Shown: one piece after another, positions 12,817 to 25,800 of the stretch
Layout: each line of letters starts with the position of its first letter
Position numbering within the stretch: position 1 is the first letter of the stretch
Assembly: GCF_000004075.3 (NCBI RefSeq)
Contig: NC_026659.2
Location: 27,546,272-27,610,271, forward strand
DNA: 64,000 nt
Reading direction: 5' to 3'
Source of the DNA: Cucumis sativus
Lineage: Eukaryota; Streptophyta; Magnoliopsida; Cucurbitales; Cucurbitaceae
The notes under the pieces: model-generated
The model's input: the letters and a program-made list of their open reading frames with translations, nothing else
What the model was told of the DNA's origin: nothing
The model's database searches: none
Program-made: the position numbers and the translations under genes

Positions 12817-13471
12817 GATTCCAATAACCGTCTTATTTTTTATTATTATTTAAAAAAAGAAAACTTCTTTCCTATCAAAATTGATAGTCCAGTCATCATC
12901 CTAGACATTAAGGACAGAAGAATAGTTCCCTTTTATTTTCCCAGGCAGCTAAATTAATCATAGGATATCAGTTATTACTTACACAAGAAGATACAAGTTG
13001 ACGCCCTCCCCTCCAAATTACTTGAGAAGAATTAGCATAAGCTCCCAAAAAATTTACAGTTCGGAATCAAATGTATACCTGATGCATGATGAGCTCTATA
13101 TAAAATATCTTGTGGGATGACCAAACGTCTTTGTCCAATAGAAACTGATTTCAGCTGTCTCTTAGGTCCATAATGGATCAACAAAGGAATTATGAAACGG
13201 ATCCTCAATTCACAAAGCTTCCAAACCACCAATTAGCATTTCTATCCTGTAAAGCAGACAATATCAATAACTAACGAAAATTTACCAAAAATACGTTAAC
13301 TGTTGAGAAGATACAAGAACTGAAGGAAAAAAATTCTTACTTAATGAATTGTTTGAGGTTAATTGCTTCAATGAAATTCTGAGAGGTTAACCATCGCTCG
13401 ATAGGATAATTATACACTAAATACATCAGTCACTAACTTGAGATTCCTGGAATCCATCATTTCCTTTATCA
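12817..13471. other. Region between the TRM fragment and the PPR stop codon
   Basis: It probably includes the 3' UTR of the PPR gene on the - strand. The small open frame at 13032-13232 (- strand) has no recognisable motif. Nothing else is seen. Confidence 0.4.
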
Positions 13472-15661
13472 TCACCTGACATTAATATTATCTTCGACAT
13501 TTTGAATCAAACTCTCTACACACTGTACTGCATGAACTTGATAATCCCTATGTAGATTCTTCAGAAACACGCTATGTGTAAAAGAATCAGGCTGAATTTT
13601 TCTATCTAGCATTTCTCTGTACAATCTTAGAGCTTCCTCCCAATAACCCATATTGCAGCTCTCATTTATTAAAATGGTATAACTGAACTTATTTGGAAGA
13701 ATTCCTTTTTCCTCCATCTCATCAAAATATTTATAAGCCTCATCCATTCTCCTTGTCATGCAAAGACCATTAATTATTGCATTGTACGTAATCACGTTTG
13801 CTGGAACACTCTTCTCCAGCATTTTCGAGAAGTACATGAACGCTAAATCCAGCATTTGCTTAGCTGCATGTGCATGAATGAGAACTGTATACGTTACTAC
13901 AGAAGGGGCTACACCCTTGCTGAGCATTTCATTGAAAACCTCTCTAGCCTTCCTCAAGTGCCCATTTTTCACAAAACCATTAATGATACTTGTATACGTG
14001 ACATGATCCGGAATAAGACCATCACTTACCATGTTCTCTAATAGATCACATGCCTCTTCAAAATTTCCCTGTTGGCAAAGTGCATGCACAAAAACATTGT
14101 ATGTAATGACATCTGGAGGAAAACCTGCTGCCAACATTTCTTCTTGCATGCTAAACGCTACAGATGTATCTGCGATCTTCATTTCTCCTACTATTCGGGT
14201 ATTGTAAGCAAAGCGATCAGGCTTCAACCCTTTGGACAACATCTCATTAAAGAAGCCTCTGGCCATTGATACATACCCCAACTTGAAACAACCATTAACC
14301 AGTATAGTATATGTAAAGATATCAGGGAATAACCCTTGATCAGTCATTTCCTTTTTCAACCGCAAAGCAGCATCCAAGTAACCCCACATGCAAAGACCAT
14401 GTATAAGTGTATTATATGTTATCACAGTCGGAACGAGATCTCTGCATTTCAATTCATCAAACAATAGAAAAGCCTCACTTATACACCCAGTCCTACAGTA
14501 ACCATACAGTAGGCTATTGAATGAAACTATGTCAGGCGTAAACTTGCTTTTCAACATATCAGAAAACCGCAGTCTAACACCAGTAACTTGAACCCACTTG
14601 CAAAGGCCGTACATCAGAGTATTATAAGTTGATAAAGTAGGGAAAGCTCTTCTATTCACCATTTCTTCCACAAGATCAAAAGCTTCAACAAACAATCCTT
14701 TCTGGCAAAAACCATTGATCAACGGATTATATGTGTATGCTGAAACATTGAGCCCAGAGTTCAACATCTCCTCAATGAGTCCCTTTGCTTGTTCAAGCTC
14801 TCCTTTCTTTGACAACCCATTGACCAACACATTATATGTTACATCATTTGGGTAACACCCTCTCTCTTGCATCTCTGATAGAAGCTCTAAAGCTTGATCT
14901 ACTCTCCCCTCCTTGCAATAGGAATCCAGCATAGTATTATAAGTGACAACAGTTGGCTTTATCCCAAACTGTTCCATCATCCCATACACATTTTTAGCTT
15001 TACTCAGAAGATTCTCATCTCTTAGAACCCTGAGAATCCTATTACAGTTCTTAACATCAGGCAGTAAACCATTCCGAATCATTTTATCAAAAACCAACAG
15101 GCATTCTTCAACCATTGATTTTTTCGTGTATATCAACAACAGAATATCAAGAAGCTTAATTGAATCCTTTGAACAAACATGCCCAGCAATTAAAACATCG
15201 ACAACTCCGTGCATTTCAAAGCTAACCACCCTCTCCATCACCCAATACGCAGCATGCATCAAATCATTCCCAACAAGAATATCAAGAATAGCACAAAACA
15301 CAAATTCCGACTCCTTAAAATCGGGTTGAGCCATGACCCATCGGAAGAAACGCAAGGCAACTCTAGGTCTAATTCGCATGGAATGAAGGACTCGAATAAA
15401 CAAATGAGGGTCGGTGATCACAGCACCAAATTGATCAGAGACCCAGTTATTCTTGCAAAAAGCCCAAGGCTTTTCTTTAATGGTATCAAAGATAAGATCT
15501 CTATAATGGGTTTCCGAGAGCGTTGCAATAGCGTTGTTTAAAGTGCAGGAATGGAGGAATGAAGAGAAGGGAAAGAGACGGCGTACCTTGAAACAAAAAG
15601 GGTAAATAGCAGCGTTGGTAACAATAGCTTTTGAAGCTCTAACGCAGAAGCAGAGGGTCAT
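13472..15661 (-). CDS. P-class pentatricopeptide repeat protein, probably mitochondrial (At1g22960-like)
   Basis: A single uninterrupted 729-aa frame, intronless like most plant PPR genes. The N-terminus (about residues 1-40) is rich in basic, hydroxylated and hydrophobic residues and suits an organelle presequence. From about residue 180 to near the C-terminus there are roughly 14-16 tandem 35-residue units, with cores such as VVTYNTMLDSYCKEGRVDQA, VITYNTLIHGLCMWGYLDAA and VVTYTVLIHAHAAKQMLDLA. All are P-type, and no E or DYW editing domain is present. Such proteins bind organellar RNA and affect its stability, splicing or translation; the RNA target cannot be read from sequence here. The architecture and the long N-terminal non-repeat part recall Arabidopsis At1g22960. 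It is divergent from TATC, with 1.0 kb between start codons. Confidence 0.93.
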   Translation of the reverse strand: MTLCFCVRASKAIVTNAAIYPFCFKVRRLFPFSSFLHSCTLNNAIATLSETHYRDLIFDTIKEKPWAFCKNNWVSDQFGAVITDPHLFIRVLHSMRIRPRVALRFFRWVMAQPDFKESEFVFCAILDILVGNDLMHAAYWVMERVVSFEMHGVVDVLIAGHVCSKDSIKLLDILLLIYTKKSMVEECLLVFDKMIRNGLLPDVKNCNRILRVLRDENLLSKAKNVYGMMEQFGIKPTVVTYNTMLDSYCKEGRVDQALELLSEMQERGCYPNDVTYNVLVNGLSKKGELEQAKGLIEEMLNSGLNVSAYTYNPLINGFCQKGLFVEAFDLVEEMVNRRAFPTLSTYNTLMYGLCKWVQVTGVRLRFSDMLKSKFTPDIVSFNSLLYGYCRTGCISEAFLLFDELKCRDLVPTVITYNTLIHGLCMWGYLDAALRLKKEMTDQGLFPDIFTYTILVNGCFKLGYVSMARGFFNEMLSKGLKPDRFAYNTRIVGEMKIADTSVAFSMQEEMLAAGFPPDVITYNVFVHALCQQGNFEEACDLLENMVSDGLIPDHVTYTSIINGFVKNGHLRKAREVFNEMLSKGVAPSVVTYTVLIHAHAAKQMLDLAFMYFSKMLEKSVPANVITYNAIINGLCMTRRMDEAYKYFDEMEEKGILPNKFSYTILINESCNMGYWEEALRLYREMLDRKIQPDSFTHSVFLKNLHRDYQVHAVQCVESLIQNVEDNINVR

Positions 15662-16407
15662 TGAGTAGGGAAGCTACACCATACATGGATACATGAAAAT
15701 GGCGGCTCTACTGAAGAAGAAGTAGGAAAATCGGGGTGAAGGAGAAGAAAGGGATTTGAGGTTAAGAAGAAATAGCATACACAAATTGTTTTTTGACGGC
15801 GTGGCTCAACTCAGGCGCCGCAACCATCCCTCCACCTTCGCCCTTTCCTCCCGTCCCCTCACTTCAGATCTCACCACACCCCAACTTACAAATTTCTCCC
15901 TTAGTTTAGGGATGTAAAAAAATACAATTAACTCGACCCAATCAAACCCAATTTACTTACGTTCTCATCTAACTCTATAAAATAATTAATATTTAAAAAT
16001 AACTTTAGTCCTAAACCAACTATATAAATATATTACACATAAATAAATAAAAGCTTATTACAAATTGACTATACGTACACTTAATTTTTATATAATATAA
16101 TATTTTATTGATTTCTTTTTAATTTTTGACCATTTTTCTATACAAAATAAATCATATATTTATAAAATATAGAAAATGTCAATTTATTTGTGACATACGT
16201 TCTTAGGTTAATATATGTGACATATCTATGTATATATATAACCATAGACTGAATTTTAGGTTTTTTTCTTTTACTTTTCTGTTTAATTAATTGATCTATT
16301 TTCCTTAGGCTAAATTGGGCATAGTAAATGATAAGTAAAAGAGATTTGGGCTGAAAGTAAAAATTAATTAGGGCTGACAACACAAATAATGGGTCGGCTA
16401 GGAATAA
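15662..16407. other. Intergenic region between PPR and TATC start codons
   Basis: It holds the PPR 5' region (15662-15900, GC-richer, CCTCC-rich), a very AT-rich spacer (about 15900-16380) and then the TATC promoter side. The short open frame on the - strand at 16138-16383 has no motif. No transposon ends were recognised. Confidence 0.5.
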
Positions 16408-16444
16408 TGGGCCTAGATTGTGGGCCGGGTAGAGCTAATGGGCC
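16408..16444 (+). promoter_or_regulatory. Cluster of three TGGGCC site II boxes upstream of TATC
   Basis: TGGGCC occurs at 16408-16413, 16421-16426 and 16439-16444, all on the + strand, about 220-256 bp before the TATC start codon. Site II boxes (TGGGCC/T) bind TCP factors and are enriched in promoters of plant genes for organelle and ribosome functions. Direction relative to the PPR gene is ambiguous, so both genes could use them. Confidence 0.55.
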
Positions 16445-16663
16445 TAAGTTGAAAGCTGGTTAGAGATGACGGCTCATTTTAGATTTAATACAGACTTTTC
16501 TGCTAAGTTACGCCTCAGCTCTTGAAGCTCTTAGCTACGCGAAAATATCATCATCCTCGAGTAAGGTCCAATAAAATAGATGACTCAGATTTTACAAAGT
16601 CCTGATTTTTCGGCATAACGCGAAAAGCCGCCATTGATTTGGATTCCGAAGGTTGAAGAAGAG

Positions 16664-18829
16664 ATGGGAAGCATTAGCGGTGCTCTATCATCGCATTTGC
16701 AGCTCAGTGATTGCCGTTTCTCTGCTAGAACCTCTCAGTCTCAGCTTACTTCAGTTCGAATTAGCCCAACGTTGAGAAGGACAAAGTTGCGATTCACCGG
16801 TTTGCTCAGACGTAGAAATTTCAACAGATTTGTGTGTTCTGCTGTTGATGACGACGTGAGAGAGAAGCAGACGGAATTGGGTGGTGGAAATGGCTCCACC
16901 GTCGTTGAGGATGTGCCAGGTACTAGTATTGCCAAAACTTATGATTCGTTTGAAAATCGTGAATTTTTGGAAGTAGTAATCCGATGAAATAGTATCGGTC
17001 CTTATTGTTTAGAATAGAAATTACTTATGTTCAATAGAGATGTTTGTTCCGGCTAGATTTTTAGATGAGCTTGTATGAGTTCTGGTTCGAAGGGAGAAGT
17101 TCATAAGTTGATTTATTTGGACCCAGGGGAGGAAATATCTTGCTCAAGTTGTTACATCCGAAGTTCTGGATGAAACCTGTTGGAATTCTACATGCTTACT
17201 TCACTTGTATCCAAATGTTCATTGCATATCTTGATTTCTACCTGTTAAATTATGTGGCTGCAGAATTTTATGCTATAATTGGTTTGAATGTTATTAATAC
17301 TCCATCCTTTTCATGAAAAAAAATATTAGATATCGCCAAGAATTCAACAAATGGGGCTCCGGATAAAAGTGATATATATAATTTCCTCTATCCCAGTAAA
17401 GATCTACTTCCAGATGATAGAGAAATGAGCGTGTTTGATCATCTTGAAGAACTACGTCAGAGGATATTTGTTTCAGTTTTGGCTGTTGGAGCCGCAATTG
17501 TTGGATGCTTTGCATTTTCGAAAGATCTCATCTTACTTCTTGAAGCTCCAGTTAAGGAACAAGGTGTAAGGTTCCTGCAGCTTGGTCCTGGGGAGTTTTT
17601 CTTTACAACGTTAAAGGTCAGAACTTCGTATGATGAAATATAATTCCATTATAATAACTTTTTGTGGACCTGTGAATTGACACGAAAATGGCCAATGATA
17701 CAACAAATCTTGAAAAATGAGAAGAACAAGTTTGACTTTAACCAACTCGACTTTAACTTAGGTCAATGGTGATTTAACATGAAATTGGAGCAAGAGTTGC
17801 TAAGTTGAAATCTTTGCAATACCATCTCTTATTTATCAACCACTATTAACCATTAAATACAAGAAGAATTTGTCTAGATGATGAGAACAAAGAAAAGCTC
17901 AGTGAATAATGTTATTTGAATTAAAACTCTTTGCTTATTCAATCAATCTTCCTGGTGTGTGTGTGTGTTGAGTAATACCAAATCACTAGATTCCATAAGA
18001 CTTGTGTTCCTCTCTAAGTCGATGGGTGATACCACAACTTTGAACTATGCCGTTGGGGAATGTTTGGTAATAATTATTGTTTCTGATCATTCTACACTCT
18101 CAATACTGCAGCTATATATTTTTCATATCGGTGGGTGTCAATAACAATAAAATTCTCCTTATGCGTTCCAGGTATCAGGATACTGTGGCCTTCTCCTTGG
18201 AAGTCCTGTCATCCTCTATGAGATTATTGCATTTGTTCTTCCAGGATTGACAAGAACAGAAAGACAATTTCTTGCACCTATCGTCCTAGGCTCTTCTATA
18301 CTTTTCTATGCAGGAATTGCCTTCTCCTACGTAGTGTTGACGCCAGCAGCGCTAAATTTCTTTGTTAGTTATGCTGAAGGAGCTGTTGAATCCTTGTGGT
18401 CCATTGATCAATACTTCGAATTTGTACTTGTTCTTATGTTCAGTACAGGCTTGTCTTTCCAGGTAAAAGTTGTGTTTTTATAATGAATTAACAATGACAT
18501 CTTTTAGAATGTTGTCCATGCACTAGAAGCTTACTTCTTAGGAACAATCTTAAATCATTTATGATTTCACCCAATGGAGCTAAGCATTTTGACAATATAA
18601 ATTTCATTTTCTTTGCCAGGTTCCAGTAATACAGATTCTACTTGGACAACTTGGACTCGTCTCAGGAGACCAAATGCTATCCATTTGGAGATATGTTGTT
18701 GTTGGTGCAGTGGTGGCAGCTGCTGTACTCACACCATCAACAGATCCCCTAACTCAGGTACTTCTGGCAGCTCCCCTGCTGGGCCTTTACTTGGGAGGTG
18801 CTTGGGTGGTCAAGCTCTCAGGGAGATAG
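16664..18829 (+). CDS. TATC: Plastid twin-arginine translocase subunit TatC (cpTatC)
   Basis: TatC is the thylakoid receptor that, with Hcf106 and Tha4, moves folded proteins bearing twin-arginine signals using the proton gradient. Four exons join in frame: 16664-16919, 17330-17616, 18172-18462 and 18620-18829, giving 347 aa (Arabidopsis cpTatC is about 340). The first 85 residues are rich in S, R and T and lack acidic residues early, as in a plastid transit peptide. The TatC signature HLEELRQR is at residues 123-130, after the plant MSVFD lead. It is followed by [10 protein letters not shown], then [17 protein letters not shown] and several hydrophobic spans for a six-helix protein. The ATG at 16664 is the first that gives a transit peptide. 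No lesion is seen. Confidence 0.95.
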
Positions 18830-19068
18830 ATCCAAATTCAACCCTAATTTTTCAGCCCTTTGAGGATTCTGTACATTCACAAAACTCCTTGATGTAGTGT
18901 AATTGCGACACCGTTTTATAGAAAGGAATATTCGTTCCATGGATGGATTTTTTTTATGAAGCAATAATAGATAGTATAGTAGTAACAAAACTTGGATGTA
19001 AATATGTCTACCCACATATATCAACGAGTTATGAGGGAAGAGATACATCAGATTGCACAAAGAATCTT

Positions 19069-21901
19069 TTAGTTGCTTAAAGTTACATTCTGCATTCTAG
19101 TCTCTAGATCAGGAGATGAGAAGCCACCTAGTTCAGTCTCGAGCTGCTTCAAGGAATCTCGGAGATTGTTGCACGCCTGAAGAAAGCCTTCAGAATTACC
19201 ATTAAGACTTCCCAACTCTGTCTGCATATTGTCAAGAAAGCTAGAGATTTTCTCAGAAGCTACTTTAATGGCAGGGCCCTCTTGTGGGGGGTAAAGACAA
19301 GCTCCAAGCTCGTCAACCTGCAGTCCAATTCCTTGGCATAGCTTTAATAGATTCTCCAGGGACGCCAAGTTACTTTCCTTGTTTGCATTTTCTAGTTTAA
19401 GCAAACTTGTGATAGAGCGAATGAGTTCCTTTATAACTAGAAGTATTGAAGATACAACGTGAATGGCAGATTGAGCGACTCTCATCTCTTCAGCTGACAA
19501 ATCATTACCGATATCAGCATCATCACTTGTATTACCCTCATCTTGCGAATCACCTTCAACTGCATTACAAATCTCTTCAGGAGCTTTGTCCAAGTCGGAG
19601 GAACCTTGTTTAAGCTCCTTCATTTCTCGAAGGACATCCTTCACTGATACGGCTACCTGGGTTATCGCTCGGCCTATTGCTGTTATATTTGTGGAAGGAG
19701 CTTTCTTAAGAGCAGAACAAGCGTCCCAAACTGCACCAACCAACTGCAGAATGACTTGGTTTTTATCCTGATTTTTTTGTGGTCCTGAAAAAGTTCATTA
19801 GTTTTATCAAAAGAGAAGAACAAAACTGCATTCACTCGTACGATTGCAATGGTAAGAAAAAACATAGATTATCAGTTGGCTTCATGCAAACATGAACTCA
19901 CAATGTACCAATAAATTTAACTCTATCAACAATACTTTTTTTTCCTAATAGGATACATAGAATTTTATTGATAGAACTGAAATTACAAAAAGAGAAACCC
20001 ACTCAATAGATCAACAAAAGCATTTCCAAATGGCTATAAGAGAGCTTAAGGATGGAAATTTCATAGAGCTGGAGAAAGTACTATTTTGTATGGTAAATAC
20101 TAATTTGTACTCTCCAATTAGCACTATTTCAAAATCTTCATTTACTCTCGTATTTACTATTTGTTACAATTTTTATTATTTTACACATCATCTTTCTTAC
20201 TTTTTACTACATTCACTATTTTCTTTACCAACTAAAATAGTTTACACCTCAAAGGCTAAACCATAGACTATTGCAACTCAAACTAAAATAATTTTCACTC
20301 CAAACACGGACTATTGTAACTCAAACTAAAATAATTTTCACCTCAAACATAAACTATTATAACCCAACTACAATAACCTAGGACTACAATAACCAACTGC
20401 CCAACCCTTTGCCCCAAACACCCCTTAGTCTTTCTACCCGTCCAGGATATTATAATAGATCATGAACTCAAAGGTACCCTAACTGATATCATGGTAGTTC
20501 AACAAATCCTTCATCTACCAAAGACAGCTTTAATATATATATATATATATTTCTTTTTTTTTATATCCATGTATGTATATAAGCCAACTTGTATCCACTT
20601 CAACTAATTTCATGGAACTAACCTCGTAAGACTTATTTTTTTAGATAGGTAGCCAGCATGTATTAAACTCATTTCCTTTATGTCCTCTATTATATCATGG
20701 TTCCACAGACTCAGACAACGTTGGATTTCTTGAATCAATAACTCCACTCCCAAATGCATTACAGTAATTGCAAAAGTATACAAAATAAAAGAAGTCAAAA
20801 TTACTGGACAATACTTTTACTTGGTACAATTGAAAGAACATCAAGAGCCATTCTAACAAATGTAAGACACGGGTAGATACTAGAAAATGATGAATTAAAC
20901 AAACATCGGTGTACAACACAAGATCCACATCTTAAAGAGAACCTGAGCCAGAAAATAAAACAGCAAGTAATAAACTAATTCCTTCAAAACTTTTCCTTCT
21001 TAAAATCTTTTAAGAGAAACTTCACAAGATCTTTTCCTTCTTTAAATTGATTAGGGATAACCTGGTCTAGAGCCACTGGGGTTTATGACCGTAGAGCATA
21101 ACATTGACCATTTACAATTTTACATCATGCAGAAAATTTGGCTAGAAATTAACGACAGAAAAAACCAAGAAGGAGAAGAATCACTTACCATATAAAGAGA
21201 CCGATTCCTTCCAGAACCTAAAACTGGAATCAATTATTTGCTTCAAAGACGCATGGATGACAGAAGACAAAGTAGGACCAGCACCCACTTGACTCCCATG
21301 GGAAACCAGAAGGAAACCCTGCAGCATATTGAAATAAGAAGCCATATTTTCCTCAATTGCCTTAACTTCTAGTCTTTCTCCAGTCCATACCATTCCAGCT
21401 ACAGGGCAAACAAAAGAAATAACCAATCAAATTCCTACCATTATCCATCAACTACAAACTTTTGGACATCTTCCACTTCATCATTTGGAAGAAACTCAAG
21501 ACTTGAAAACCAAACACGATTTCGAATAGAGAAAACAAAAACAGAAATACCTGTTCAAATGTAAACACAATTCAAAACTTGTAAAACAACAATAACAACA
21601 CTAACAATAATGACAAACAAAGCGGAAGCATACCAACAGTGGCTTGCTTGTAGACTTGGTCGCCCATTTTTAGAACATCATCCCAGCTCACCTTTTCGAG
21701 GGAAGACGATGGGTTTTGATCCAACATCTAGAAATGAAAAGATGAAAAGTGGAATTACATCGGAAGCCTGAGTTCCATCAATTCAAACGCAATTCAACAA
21801 CAAGAATCTTTCTACAAAAATCGAACCTGAAAAGTTTCATGGATGGTGTTCAGATGCGAATTGAGAGTTCGAACGAGCCGCTCTTTATCCGCTCTCCCCA
21901 T
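19069..21901 (-). CDS. Cyclin-D1-binding protein 1 homologue (GCIP/CCNDBP1 family)
   Basis: Family members bind cyclin D and helix-loop-helix factors in animals; the plant role is little known. Four exons on the - strand: 21827-21901, 21634-21727, 21189-21398 and 19069-19784, joining in frame for 364 aa. The start MGRADKERLVRTLNSHLNTI is chosen because it begins a first exon of exactly 25 codons with a clean donor. Blocks include SSLEKVSWDDVLKMGDQVYK, a long helical centre with VGAVWDACSALKKAPSTN, an acidic linker (about residues 197-222, DSQDEGNTSDDADIGND), and LSAEEMRVAQSAIHVV. A C-terminal helical region with YPPQEGPAIK follows. Intron 3 (19785-21188) is 1.4 kb and carries short tandem repeats. 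Function is assigned by family resemblance only. Confidence 0.9.
20250..20430. repeat. About 43-bp tandem repeat in the GCIP-homologue intron
   Basis: The phrase ACTCAAACTAAAATAATTTT recurs at about 20276 and 20319, each time after an ACTATTG stretch, with a partial third unit. The block ends in a CCCCAAACACCCC stretch resembling the end of hAT-type miniature transposons. A matching opposite end was looked for about 400 bp to the left and not found, so its origin is open. Confidence 0.45.
20531..20550. repeat. TA dinucleotide microsatellite
   Basis: About ten TA units inside intron 3 of the GCIP homologue, followed by a T run. Confidence 0.85.
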
Positions 21902-22813
21902 TACTGCTGGCGACAGTGTCGCTCTGAGGATTTGAGAGAGTCGAAGACGGAAAGTTGGGGTTTTCTGGGTTTCGGTTTTGACGATGGCTCGAACAACACC
22001 CGTACACATTTATTTGCGGGCATATACGACGTCGTTTCTCGTTTTAGGAATCTATTTAAAACAAATCGTCGAATCTTAGTTTATTTAGGGTTTAAGTTTC
22101 ATTTTAAGAATTTTTAGGTCAAAGTACCAATATTTCATATGGATTATTTTGATGGATATGTATTTGAATATATGATTTTGGTCCTGAATTTTAAAAAATG
22201 ATGTTTTGAAAACCTAGAAATTAATTAAATAGCAAATTTTTTCTATTTTTTTTACTAAGAAATGAGAATCCAATCTTTGTAATACTGGAGTTGAGTATGA
22301 TTATTTGGAGTGGGAATAAGTTTCCTATATAATACATAATAATTTTCTATGCTGCCTTCACATATTAAATTCTTTGACATATTTCCTTCATTTCAAGATA
22401 TATACACACATATATATAATTATGTATCTACTTTACTATATTATAATAATAACCTTCAACGAATAACATTGAAAATCATAAGTTGCCCCACCGACCAGAA
22501 ATGATGATTACTCTTTGCCTTTGCCGACTTGAAAAGCATCAAAATCAAACTAAGGCTTCTCCAACCACAAATGGTAAAGTGACCCAGGGCCCTTGCTTTT
22601 TTAACTTGTGCATCAAATCCTCTCTGATTTCACACTATCTTAGAGAGAGGGAAAAAAGGGTTAAGGAAGCTATCTCTTTGTCCAATTAAAAAAAAGGTAA
22701 GACAAACTCTAGAAGTACCCAATAGCTGTGGGTTTTTTGCATCATATACTTTCCCCTTCATATATCTCAACTGCAATTGTTGGTCACAACTGCACAGAAG
22801 ACTCAGTCCTCCG
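21902..22813. other. Intergenic region between GCIP homologue and first MATE gene
   Basis: The left part is the 5' flank of the GCIP homologue; the right part is the 3' flank of the first MATE gene. No gene or transposon end is recognised. The only repeats are short TATA-type runs near 22400. Confidence 0.4.
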
Positions 22814-25800
22814 TCAAACACTTTGCTCCTCGTATTTATTTACAAAGCGTCTTCCTTCAAAGACCCTCTCCCTTGCTTCATCTGCCTGCAAGTGTAAACA
22901 AGACAGGAACAAATTCCCACCATATCAGCCTAAGAGAACTTGCCAAACCCATAAAAAAGAATCTGTCCTTTGTTGTCTTTTTTAAGGAAACCTGTCTTTT
23001 AAGATCATGGAAGTTAAATATGCTTGAGCTATTGTTTAAAAGTTCATATTCATGTATCAAAAGACGAACTCTTTGTACATGGAAACAATCAAAAGGTTTT
23101 TCACTCTCAATAAGATAGATGAGTTACTCTTTGATTGTGAATTGGTTTTGAGATGGGATCTTCGTATAACATATACGAAGAATATGACAAATAAACCACC
23201 ATCTAGTTGTTCGTACAAAATATACCAATATACCAACAGATGTTTGTTTGTTTAACTGTTCTCTCAGATTTGGAATGTTTTCCAAAACTATTGAAGTCAT
23301 TTTTTCTTGACCTGCCTAAATACCATTGTCAAGGGAAGAAAAGTGTTGGCGTTGTTAAACCGTACGTGTTTTTCTTTACTTCCTAGTTTCCTCAATGAAG
23401 AAAATATAAAATGGTATCAAATCAAGAGAATCCTGAACAGAAGATTCAGACCTGGTTTTTCCAATTAACATGGCTCAAGACGATCACAAGTAGAAGCATC
23501 TGAACGAAAGCTCCAATTTGGATGCCAATCCATAGGCCCTTGCCTCTCAGATTTGTCCAGAAACCAAGAGCTACAGCAGCTATATTTCCACAGAGATAGA
23601 AAGCCCCTAAGTTTATATAAGCCCCTATACGCTGCCAACCACATCCTCTTGCAATACCTAATCCCAAAAGAAAAGGAACAAGAAGTTCAACTATGCAGCA
23701 TCAAATTGCACAAAAAAGCCATTGCTTGTTGAGAAACGCACGAGTTTAACTACCTGAAATGACCCCTTGAATGGCATCAAATATGATTGAGATACAAATT
23801 AGGGGAGCCATGACAGCAACATAATCCACAACTTCCTTTTCCCTGCTGAAAGCATAACCGAAAACATGACGAACAGCAAAGAGGACCACACTCGCTATGA
23901 TGATCTCCACAACTGCAAGAAATATCGCTGCCCCAGCAGCTTTGCGAGCAGCTTCTGGCTTCCCAGCTCCTAGTTCATTTGAAACTCTGGTACTGCAGCA
24001 CCAATTACAAGAACAAGAGCAATCCTAGCAAAATGTGATTCAAATCCAACTGATTTATTCATGAGAATAAGAAAATTTGCAAAGGCCTTAATACATACCT
24101 TCCTGCACTGCCGATTCCATATGCTAATGTAAATGCCGTTGTCAAGGTATTGAAGCTGTTCATAAAAGCCAAATGTAACATGATACGTTTTGTCTTTTTC
24201 AAAGAAAATTCCAGAAAGTCAAGTATCATATATTTTTTTCCTCACTTGAGGAGGGCAACAAAGGATTACCAAACAGATAGAACTGAAGATTCAAGCTCTG
24301 GATTTGGAAGAAATCCAGACAGTAAGATAATCAACTCAAACGACCACCAACTAAGGCTGCAATCACCAGAATTAAAAATAAACCAAAAGTCCTTGTTGGT
24401 TATTTTATTTGAGGTGAGAACCCAGAGAAAAGTGAAAGTAGATTACCAAGTCATTACTGCAGAAGGGATAGCAAAGCGAAGGAAGACTCCAATTCCTTTG
24501 AACACCTCCATAGAAATTGCACCGTGAGTTCTTTCACACTTGGGAGAAAATTTCATATATAATCCAAGAAAAACTGCATTCAACCAATATGAAATACTCA
24601 TGGCAAAAGCTCCACCAAGGTTGTGGAGTCCTGTTTTATACACCAAAACCCAACAGAGGGGTATGTGCAGACAACAGGTGATACAACTAATTACAAGAAT
24701 GGGAGTCACTAAAACTTGCATCTGAAAATATCTCACAAGTGGCTGAAGAAATGCATAAGCAATGAGCCCAGGAATAAGCCAAATCATGAACCTCCCAGCT
24801 TCATGTGATATCAAAGGATCTTGGCCAACCAAAACAAGTAGCTTCCCCATGTTGATCCATAACAGAGTTATTGGGAGGCAAACTACTAGGAGACATACCA
24901 TAGCAGTGTAAATATGATTTCCAAATTTTTGATATTGTCCAGCCCCATAAGCCTGCCCACATAGAGTTTCAAGGGCACTACCCATACCTATCTGCAAGTT
25001 TAGTTCAAAAAACAATCATGCATCTAGAGACCAAAATTCAGATGACAAAACGAATGATTTAATAACTTCTCAAGAATGACAAAACAAAAGATTGCATACG
25101 TTACAGAATTCATGGAAATGCAGCATATATTTTTAATGTTAAAATTTCAGGTTCGTGGGGAAATATTTGGAAAATTGGGACTGATAGCATTCTTTATCAT
25201 GTGTAATTTGCATCATTTTGGCAGATAAGTAACACAAAAGTTAATGCCACATCAACTTGTTAAGATTTGAGAAGTCCCCAGGCACAGATCATAACATTAA
25301 AAAATGTGTTCAATGGTCTCTGTCTTTTGAACGTTTTCAGTGATTGGCCAATGGGCATGAAAAGCTAAAACTTATAAGTTATGATAAATTTAATATTATA
25401 ACAATATTCTACCTCTTCCCTTCATTTGTCGGCTTGAAATTTTGTTGAGGGCCCAAGAGGAGAAAATCATATTAATGGTGTAGGAAACGACTTTATAAGG
25501 TTGAACTCAAGGTATCCTGCTCTCTGATACCATGTGAAATCACCCAACAGCCCAAAAGTTTAAGCTCACAACTTTAGGGTAATTATAAAATGTTATATAA
25601 TACTTTAATGTATGTAAATGTACACAGTATTTCCATTGAGTTTAAGTAGAAAAGTAAACTCAACTGTGCAAAAACTCAAAGTGAGTGCCATCTTATTGTA
25701 AAGATATAAAAAAGATAGGCATTGTAAAGATCGATCAAATGACTTCAAAGAAAAGGAGCTGGTCAAGCAGGGGTTTGAAATTCTCTCAATCTACTGGTTC

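Noticed and set aside
14943..15541. Long + strand open frames opposite the PPR gene
   Set aside because: They are antisense shadows of the 729-aa PPR frame and have no motif of their own.
24150..24725. + strand open frames overlapping MATE copy 1 (and the same at 31101-31412 and 46160-46531)
   Set aside because: They are mirror images of MATE exons on the other strand and recur only because the exons are duplicated.
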